Assembly (NCBI GenBank): GCA_017624715.1
Contig: JAGAMN010000031.1
Span: forward strand, 1 to 45,038
From: Oscillospiraceae bacterium
GTDB lineage: Bacteria > Bacillota > Clostridia > Oscillospirales > Oscillospiraceae
DNA: 45,038 bases
Direction: 5' to 3'
Part shown: one piece after another, positions 40,347 to 45,038 of the stretch
How the letters are laid out: each line of letters starts with the position of its first letter
Position numbering within the stretch: the stretch's first letter is position 1
Notes under the pieces: model-generated
Seen by the model: only the letters and a program-made list of their open reading frames with translations
The model's database searches: none
Told to the model about the DNA's origin: nothing
Translations under genes and position numbers: made by a program

Positions 40347-40398
40347 CAGGTGAGAGCAGGAAATGATATCCAAAATCACAGCATAATTTCGCCGTGCT

Positions 40399-40415
40399 TT
40401 ATACAATATGTATAA
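40399..40415. promoter_or_regulatory. 17-bp palindrome between divergent genes
   Basis: TTATACA-ATA-TGTATAA, perfect 7-bp arms, between the promoters of the dehydrogenase and nrdG. It could be an operator for either side; no regulator can be named. Confidence 0.4.
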
Positions 40416-40433
40416 TAACAAATAAATTGTCAG

Positions 40434-40462
40434 TTGGCAATCTGCAATGGGTATGTTATAAT
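40434..40462 (+). promoter_or_regulatory. Promoter of nrdG
   Basis: TTGGCA (40434-40439), 17-bp spacer, TATAAT (40457-40462), 28 bases before the nrdG start. Confidence 0.75.
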
Positions 40463-40490
40463 AAAAAAAACGGAAGAAGGAGATATCTCC

Positions 40491-41201
40491 ATGAAGATTG
40501 TCGGATTGCAGAAAATGACCTTGCTGGATTATCCGGGCAAAGTGGCCTGCACGGTGTTTTTGGGCGGCTGTAATTTCCGCTGTCCCTTTTGCCACAACAG
40601 TGAGCTTTTGGACGGAACAGCGGAATCCGTGATGGATCAGCAGGAGCTGCTAAGCTTCCTGGAAAAGCGGAAAGGGCTTTTGGACGGTGTATGTGTCACC
40701 GGCGGTGAGCCTACCCTGCAGAAAGATCTGCCGCAACTGCTATTTGCGATAAAAGCTTTGGGCTATGCCGTGAAGCTGGATACCAACGGCTACCGACCGG
40801 AGGTTCTGAAAGAACTGGTAGGGCAGGGACTGGTGGATTATGTGGCCATGGATGTAAAGAACAGCCCCCGGCGTTATGCCGAAACTGCCGGCCTGCCGGG
40901 TCTGGATATTACCCGGATCGAGGAGAGCCTTGCCTTCCTGCTGTCCGGCGCAGTGGATTATGAGCTGCGTACGACCGTGGCCGTCCCCCTGCACGACGAT
41001 CAGGCGATGAATGAGATTCGGCAGTGGCTGGAAAAGATTTCCTCAAACCACAAAGCCCGGCGGTTTTTTATACAGCCTTTTGTGGATCGGGATACGGTGA
41101 TGTTCGCCGGCCTGAAGACACCGGAAAAGCCGGAATTAGTGGGTTTTCAAGGGGTTTTGGCGCATTGTGCCGAACAAGTGTCCATTCGTGGCAATACATA
41201 A
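40491..41201 (+). CDS. nrdG: Anaerobic ribonucleotide reductase activating protein
   Basis: A 236-residue radical SAM enzyme that makes the glycyl radical in NrdD. The cluster motif is CNFRCPFCHN (Cys-x3-Cys-x2-Cys) near residue 30, followed by the SAM-contact GGEPTL. Length and N-terminus (MKIVGLQKMTLLDYPGK) match the NrdG subfamily found in Clostridia and Thermotogae rather than the short E. coli form. ATG at 40491 follows AAGGAG; an upstream frame extension crosses the promoter. Separated from nrdD by a regulated promoter, so the two are transcribed partly independently. Confidence 0.93.
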   Translation: MKIVGLQKMTLLDYPGKVACTVFLGGCNFRCPFCHNSELLDGTAESVMDQQELLSFLEKRKGLLDGVCVTGGEPTLQKDLPQLLFAIKALGYAVKLDTNGYRPEVLKELVGQGLVDYVAMDVKNSPRRYAETAGLPGLDITRIEESLAFLLSGAVDYELRTTVAVPLHDDQAMNEIRQWLEKISSNHKARRFFIQPFVDRDTVMFAGLKTPEKPELVGFQGVLAHCAEQVSIRGNT

Positions 41202-41205
41202 TAAA

Positions 41206-41254
41206 CCACAATATATAGTGTCTAACCATAAAAAATAATCGCAATATATGGAAT
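41206..41254 (+). promoter_or_regulatory. Tandem NrdR boxes upstream of nrdD
   Basis: Two 16-bp sites with cores CAATATATAG (box 41206-41221, CCACAATATATAGTGT) and CAATATATGG (box 41239-41254) match the NrdR consensus acaCwAtATaTwgtgt; the first is close to perfect. They are 33 bp apart, about three helical turns, the normal NrdR arrangement, and lie directly before the -35. NrdR represses RNR genes when dATP is high. Confidence 0.85.
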
Positions 41255-41261
41255 TTAGTGG

Positions 41262-41290
41262 TTGACATTGGAAATAAAGAGCGGTATAAT
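41262..41290 (+). promoter_or_regulatory. Consensus promoter of nrdD
   Basis: TTGACA (41262-41267), exact 17-bp spacer, TATAAT (41285-41290): a perfect housekeeping promoter, placed just after the NrdR boxes. Confidence 0.95.
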
Positions 41291-41335
41291 ACAGGCACTG
41301 TCGCGTTTTTCAGGCTGCGACAATGCCTGTATTAT
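41286..41335 (+). promoter_or_regulatory. Long inverted repeat spanning nrdD -10 and 5' leader
   Basis: ATAATACAGGCACTGTCGC (41286-41304) and GCGACAATGCCTGTATTAT (41317-41335) pair with one mismatch around a 12-base loop. Because the arms begin in the -10, only about the inner 13 pairs would be in RNA; these form a stable 5' hairpin ahead of the ribosome binding site. It may stabilise mRNA or regulate initiation. Confidence 0.7.
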
Positions 41336-41368
41336 TTGTTGCTATATTGAAAGAGGGGAGAAACGACT

Positions 41369-43750
41369 ATGTACCGTGTTGCAAAAAGAGACGGCGGCAC
41401 TGTTGAATTTGAGATTTCCAAGATCAGCGCCGCCATGGTTAAGGCCTTTGAGGCTGTGAACAGACAATATCATCCCAGCGTGATCAACCTGCTGGCACTG
41501 CAGGTCACCGCAGATTTTGATATGAAGATCAAGGACGGCGTGATCTCTGTGGAAGACATCCAGGACTCCGTGGAGCGGGTGCTGTCCGATGCCGGCTATG
41601 CAGATGTTGCCAAGGCTTACATCCTGTACCGTAAGCAGCGTGAGAAGATCCGCAATGTCAATTCCGCTCTGCTCAACTACAAGGACCTGGTGGACAACTA
41701 TCTGAAGATCAATGACTGGCGCGTGAAGGAAAACTCCACCGTTACCTATTCTGTCGGCGGTCTGATCCTTTCCAACTCCGGCGCCATCACTGCCAACTAC
41801 TGGCTCAGCGAGATCTACGACCAGGAAATCGCCGAGGCGCACCGCAGCGCTGCTCTGCACCTGCATGACCTGTCCATGCTTACCGGTTACTGCGCCGGTT
41901 GGAGCTTGAAGCAGCTGATCCAGGAAGGCCTGGGCGGTGTTGTGGGCAAGATCACTTCTTCTCCTGCGTCCCACCTGTCCACTCTGTGCAATCAGATGGT
42001 CAACTTTCTGGGCATTATGCAGAATGAATGGGCCGGTGCTCAGGCGTTCTCTTCTTTCGACACCTATCTTGCTCCCTTCGTCAAGGTGGACAACCTGAGT
42101 CAGAAGGAAGTCAAGCAGTGCGTGCAGTCTTTCATCTACGGCGTGAATACCCCCTCCCGTTGGGGTACCCAGGCTCCCTTCTCCAATATTACACTGGACT
42201 GGACCTGCCCGGCTGACCTGAAGGATCTGCCTGCCATCGTTGGCGGCAAGGAGATGGACTTCACCTACGGCGACTGCAAGAAGGAAATGGACATGGTCAA
42301 CAAGGCCTTCATCGAGATTATGATCGAGGGCGACGCCAATGGCCGCGGCTTCCAGTACCCCATTCCCACCTACTCCATCACCCGTGACTTTGACTGGAGC
42401 GAGACTGAGAATAACAAGCTCCTGTTTGAAATGACCGCCAAGTACGGTACTCCCTATTTCTCCAACTACATCAATTCCGATATGGAGCCTTCCGATGTCC
42501 GCTCCATGTGCTGCCGTCTGCGTCTGGACCTGCGTGAGCTGCGCAAAAAGTCCGGCGGCTTCTTCGGCAGCGGCGAGTCTACCGGTTCTATCGGTGTTGT
42601 TACTATCAACCTGCCCCGGATCGCATATCTGGCAGAGGACGAGGCTGATTTCTATGCCCGTCTGGACAAGCTGATGGATATTGCTGCACGGAGCTTGAAG
42701 ATCAAGCGCACCGTCATCACCCAGCTGATGGAAAACGGTCTGTATCCCTACACCAAGCGGTACCTTGGCACCTTTGGCAACCACTTCTCCACCATCGGCC
42801 TGATCGGTATGAATGAGGTGGGTCTGAACGCCAAGTGGCTGCGTAAGGACCTGACCAATAAGGAAACCCAGGAGTTTGCCAAGGAAGTTCTGGACCATAT
42901 GCGTGAGCGCCTCAGCGATTACCAGGAGCAGTACGGCGATCTGTACAACCTGGAGGCTACCCCTGCTGAGTCCACTACTTACCGTTTCGCTAAGCACGAT
43001 AAGGAAAAGTATCCCGACATCATCACCGCCAACGAGAACGGCACTCCCTACTACACCAACTCCTCCCACCTGCCTGTTGGCTACACTGAGGATATCTTCT
43101 CCGCTCTGGAGATCCAGGACGATCTGCAGACCCGCTACACCTCCGGTACCGTGTTCCACGGCTTCCTGGGTGAGAAGCTGCCCGACTGGAAGGCCGCGGC
43201 TGCCCTGGTCAAGAAGATCGCAGAGAACCACAAGCTGCCCTACTACACCCTAAGCCCCACCTATTCTGTCTGTGCTGACCACGGCTATATCTCCGGCGAG
43301 CACTTCAACTGCCCCATCTGCGGCAAGAAGGCCGAGGTTTACAGCCGCATCACCGGCTACTACCGTCCTGTGCAGAACTGGAACGACGGCAAGAGCCAGG
43401 AGTACAAGGACCGCAAGGTTTATAACATCGGCACATCTGTTCCCAAGGAAAAGGAAGCTGCTCCCGTAGTGAAAGAAGAAGCGAAGTGCTGCTGCGAAGA
43501 GCCTAAGACTGAGGTCGTTTCCGGCGCAAAGGCTATCCTCTTCAGCCGTGTGACCTGCCCCAACTGCCGCGTGGCTGAGCAGCTGCTTAATAAGGCCGGT
43601 GTGGCTTACGAGAAGCTGATCGCCGACGAGAATGTAGAGCTGTGCAAGGCCTACGGTGTGAAGGGCGCACCCACCCTGGTGATCACCGACGGTGAAAACT
43701 TCAACAGTTATTACAGCGTACCGGAGATCAAGAAGTATCTGGCAAAATAA
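41369..43750 (+). CDS. nrdD: Class III ribonucleotide reductase with fused thioredoxin-like domain
   Basis: A 793-residue oxygen-sensitive enzyme reducing NTPs to dNTPs. N-terminal ATP-cone (3-95; YRVAKRDGGTVEFEISKISA) for allostery; ten-stranded barrel with GVNTPSRWGTQAPFSN and SMCCRLRLDL (radical-site Cys); Zn-binding C635, C648/C651 region and glycyl-radical loop SRITGYYRP with Gly663. Normal NrdD ends near 700. Here a linker with KCCCEEP (Cys707-709) leads to a thioredoxin/glutaredoxin-like domain (about 715-793) with CPNC at 730-733 and the cis-Pro GAPTLVI. This suggests a redoxin-dependent, NrdD2-like enzyme rather than a formate-dependent one. RBS GAGGGGAG. Codon use indicates high expression. 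Confidence 0.95.
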   Translation: MYRVAKRDGGTVEFEISKISAAMVKAFEAVNRQYHPSVINLLALQVTADFDMKIKDGVISVEDIQDSVERVLSDAGYADVAKAYILYRKQREKIRNVNSALLNYKDLVDNYLKINDWRVKENSTVTYSVGGLILSNSGAITANYWLSEIYDQEIAEAHRSAALHLHDLSMLTGYCAGWSLKQLIQEGLGGVVGKITSSPASHLSTLCNQMVNFLGIMQNEWAGAQAFSSFDTYLAPFVKVDNLSQKEVKQCVQSFIYGVNTPSRWGTQAPFSNITLDWTCPADLKDLPAIVGGKEMDFTYGDCKKEMDMVNKAFIEIMIEGDANGRGFQYPIPTYSITRDFDWSETENNKLLFEMTAKYGTPYFSNYINSDMEPSDVRSMCCRLRLDLRELRKKSGGFFGSGESTGSIGVVTINLPRIAYLAEDEADFYARLDKLMDIAARSLKIKRTVITQLMENGLYPYTKRYLGTFGNHFSTIGLIGMNEVGLNAKWLRKDLTNKETQEFAKEVLDHMRERLSDYQEQYGDLYNLEATPAESTTYRFAKHDKEKYPDIITANENGTPYYTNSSHLPVGYTEDIFSALEIQDDLQTRYTSGTVFHGFLGEKLPDWKAAAALVKKIAENHKLPYYTLSPTYSVCADHGYISGEHFNCPICGKKAEVYSRITGYYRPVQNWNDGKSQEYKDRKVYNIGTSVPKEKEAAPVVKEEAKCCCEEPKTEVVSGAKAILFSRVTCPNCRVAEQLLNKAGVAYEKLIADENVELCKAYGVKGAPTLVITDGENFNSYYSVPEIKKYLAK

Positions 43751-43756
43751 AAACCA

Positions 43757-43782
43757 TAGGGCCGGGCATCCGCCCGGCCCTA
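43757..43782 (+). terminator. GC-rich hairpin after nrdD
   Basis: TAGGGCCGGGC-ATCC-GCCCGGCCCTA, an 11-bp stem, seven bases after the stop. Only AAATATG follows, with no U-run, so termination may be incomplete and trxB may be reached by read-through. Confidence 0.6.
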
Positions 43783-43803
43783 AATATGTGCAAGCCATGC
43801 CTC

Positions 43804-43918
43804 GCCTCCCTCTCTGAGGGAGGTGGATCGCCGCAAGGCGAGACGAAGGGAGTAAAGAAACTCCCCCAGTCAAATTGCCTAAGTTCGGCAATTTGACAGC
43901 CCCCGCAAAGAGGGGGGC
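43804..43918. repeat. Palindromic intergenic element between nrdD and trxB
   Basis: About 115 bp with hairpins CCTCCCTC-tct-GAGGGAGG, CGCCGCAAGGCG, GTCAAATTGCC-taagtt-GGCAATTTGAC and GCCCCC-gcaaaga-GGGGGGC. Read in reverse it has the same order of modules as the element at 39203-39295. Confidence 0.75.
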
Positions 43919-43952
43919 AAGAATCACAAAACAGCAGGAAGGAAACGCCTTT

Positions 43953-44870
43953 ATGTATGATATGATCGTTGTAGGCGGCGGCCCTGCAGGCCTGACCGCT
44001 GCCATTTATGCTCTCCGTGCCGGCAGAACCGTGCTGGTCATCGAAAAAAGCGGCTTTGGCGGACAGATCGCTTTCTCTCCCAAAGTGGAGAATATTCCCG
44101 GCACCATCCAGATCAGCGGCAGTGAATTTGCCGATAAGCTCACCGACCAGGTCATGAATCTGGGGGCGGATGTGGAGCTGGAGACCGTTACCGGTGTGGA
44201 AAAATTGGGTGACATCAAGCGGGTCACCACGGAAGAGGGCAGCGTGTACGAAGCCAAGACGGTGGTTCTGGCGGTGGGTGTCAAGCACCGCACTTTGGGC
44301 CTGCCCGGTGAGGAAGACCTGATTGGCAAGGGTATCTCCTTCTGCGCGGTCTGCGACGGTGCATTCTATGCAGGACAGGAGGTTGCCATGATCGGCGGCG
44401 GCAACTCTGCCATGCAGGAAGCCCTGCTGCTGAGCGATGTGTGCAAGCAGGTGACAATCGTGCAGAATCTGGCGGATTTCACTGGCGAAAAGAAGCTGGC
44501 TCAGGCGCTGGCCACCAAGGACAATGTCCGGGTGTTGTTCAGCACCGTGGTTACCGGCTATATCCAGGAAAACGGCGCGCTGACCGGCTTAAAGCTGCGC
44601 AGCGAAGTGGACGGCACGGAGCAGGAACTGCGCGTTGACGGTGCATTTTTGGCCGTTGGACTGATGCCCGAGAACGATGCTTTTGCCCATCTGTGCGGTC
44701 TGAATGCCTGGGGCTATTTTGATGTGGGCGAGGATTGTGCCACCGCGACGCCCGGCATCTATGTGGCCGGCGATTGCCGGAGCAAGACTGTCCGGCAGGT
44801 GACCACTGCCGCGGGCGACGGTGCCATCGCTGCCACCAATGCCTGCCGCTATCTGCAGGCGATGGAATAA
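43953..44870 (+). CDS. trxB: Thioredoxin reductase
   Basis: A 305-residue NADPH-type flavoprotein. FAD motif VVGGGPAGLTAAIYALRAG; NADPH domain with MIGGGNSAMQEALLL; redox pair CAVC at 131-134 (FCAVCDGAFY); C-terminal FAD contact GIYVAGDCRSKTVRQVTTAAGDG. The start at 43953 follows AGGAAGG; the frame extends upstream through the repeat without a usable site. Its place after nrdD, whose C-terminus is a thioredoxin-like domain, suggests that it recharges NrdD directly (inference). Confidence 0.95.
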   Translation: MYDMIVVGGGPAGLTAAIYALRAGRTVLVIEKSGFGGQIAFSPKVENIPGTIQISGSEFADKLTDQVMNLGADVELETVTGVEKLGDIKRVTTEEGSVYEAKTVVLAVGVKHRTLGLPGEEDLIGKGISFCAVCDGAFYAGQEVAMIGGGNSAMQEALLLSDVCKQVTIVQNLADFTGEKKLAQALATKDNVRVLFSTVVTGYIQENGALTGLKLRSEVDGTEQELRVDGAFLAVGLMPENDAFAHLCGLNAWGYFDVGEDCATATPGIYVAGDCRSKTVRQVTTAAGDGAIAATNACRYLQAME

Positions 44871-44911
44871 ACAAAACCCCACCTCGCTTTGAGGTGGTGA
44901 AGGTGTAAACT

Positions 44912-44956
44912 AAAGGTAGACATACGGAAAAGAACCCGTGTGTCTACCTTTTCTTT
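44912..44956 (+). terminator. Terminator downstream of trxB
   Basis: AAAGGTAGACATACGG-aaaagaac-CCGTGTGTCTACCTTT, 16-bp stem with one G-T pair, followed by TCTTT. A smaller hairpin, CCACCTC-gcttt-GAGGTGG (44879-44897), precedes it. Confidence 0.85.
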
Positions 44957-44988
44957 ATGCTAAAATCAGAGTAACAGGGGGTGAAGAA

Positions 44989-45038
44989 ATGAGAAAAGGC
45001 CAAAGAAAACGAGTATTGACAAAGGAACAAAAACTTGA
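44989..45038 (+). CDS. Start of a small or truncated gene at the window edge
   Basis: ATG at 44989 follows AGGGGGTG at good spacing and reads MRKGQRKRVLTKEQKL up to the last complete codon. The basic KEQKL start resembles the N-termini of some transposase or helix-turn-helix proteins, but 16 residues are not enough to say. The gene continues beyond the window. Confidence 0.45.
   Translation, partial: MRKGQRKRVLTKEQKL

Overview
The window reads as chromosome of a strictly anaerobic, spore-forming gut Clostridia, most like Oscillospiraceae/Ruminococcaceae (inference). Supporting signs: spoIIP, a class III (glycyl-radical) ribonucleotide reductase, several [4Fe-4S] oxidoreductases, AGGAGG-type ribosome binding sites, consensus TTGACA/TATAAT promoters, and many palindromic intergenic repeats of a kind common in gut Firmicutes. 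No phage, plasmid or CRISPR locus is visible. The left edge is a tRNA group and the right edge cuts a small gene.

Layout. 1-402: tRNA-His, tRNA-Arg and tRNA-Gly, with a partial copy of the tRNA-Arg 3' end. 468-11379: housekeeping genes (HAD phosphatase, RluD-type pseudouridine synthase, lspA, a DUF2207 membrane protein, rqcH, mini-RNase III, tadA, spoIIP, a DUF4363/yetF pair), plus a small regulatory cassette of three overlapping genes (one a 47-residue zinc ribbon) facing an XRE repressor across a clear operator. 11692-20770: an oligopeptide ABC transporter operon whose binding protein, one permease and both ATPases are enlarged, most strikingly an OppD with about 370 extra residues between Q-loop and signature. 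20829-23947: a divergent small-protein/ribbon-helix-helix pair, then a lipoprotein and a CapA-like metallophosphatase. 24039-28568: a glycerol-3-phosphate oxidation operon headed by the antiterminator GlpP, with the predicted GlpP-controlled terminator visible in the leader of the next gene.

28681-40240 is the most interesting part: twelve tightly packed minus-strand genes encoding HdrB, HdrC, HdrA, an MvhD/FlxD-like protein, three Flx-like subunits (NADH-oxidising flavoprotein and two ferredoxin-type proteins), a soluble fumarate-reductase flavoprotein, its iron-sulfur partner, a two-subunit class I fumarase and a small PQ-loop-like membrane protein. Just upstream on the same strand lies an LDH/MDH-family dehydrogenase carrying Arg where lactate dehydrogenases have the specificity Gln. 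Together these could run oxaloacetate -> malate -> fumarate -> succinate, with NADH-derived electrons delivered through an electron-bifurcating Flx-Hdr complex: a soluble, bifurcating fumarate reductase. This is inference from gene order and domains; no biochemistry is shown.

40491-44870: nrdG, nrdD and trxB. NrdD carries a fused C-terminal thioredoxin/glutaredoxin-like domain and has tandem NrdR boxes upstream, suggesting a redoxin-dependent class III reductase recharged by the neighbouring thioredoxin reductase.
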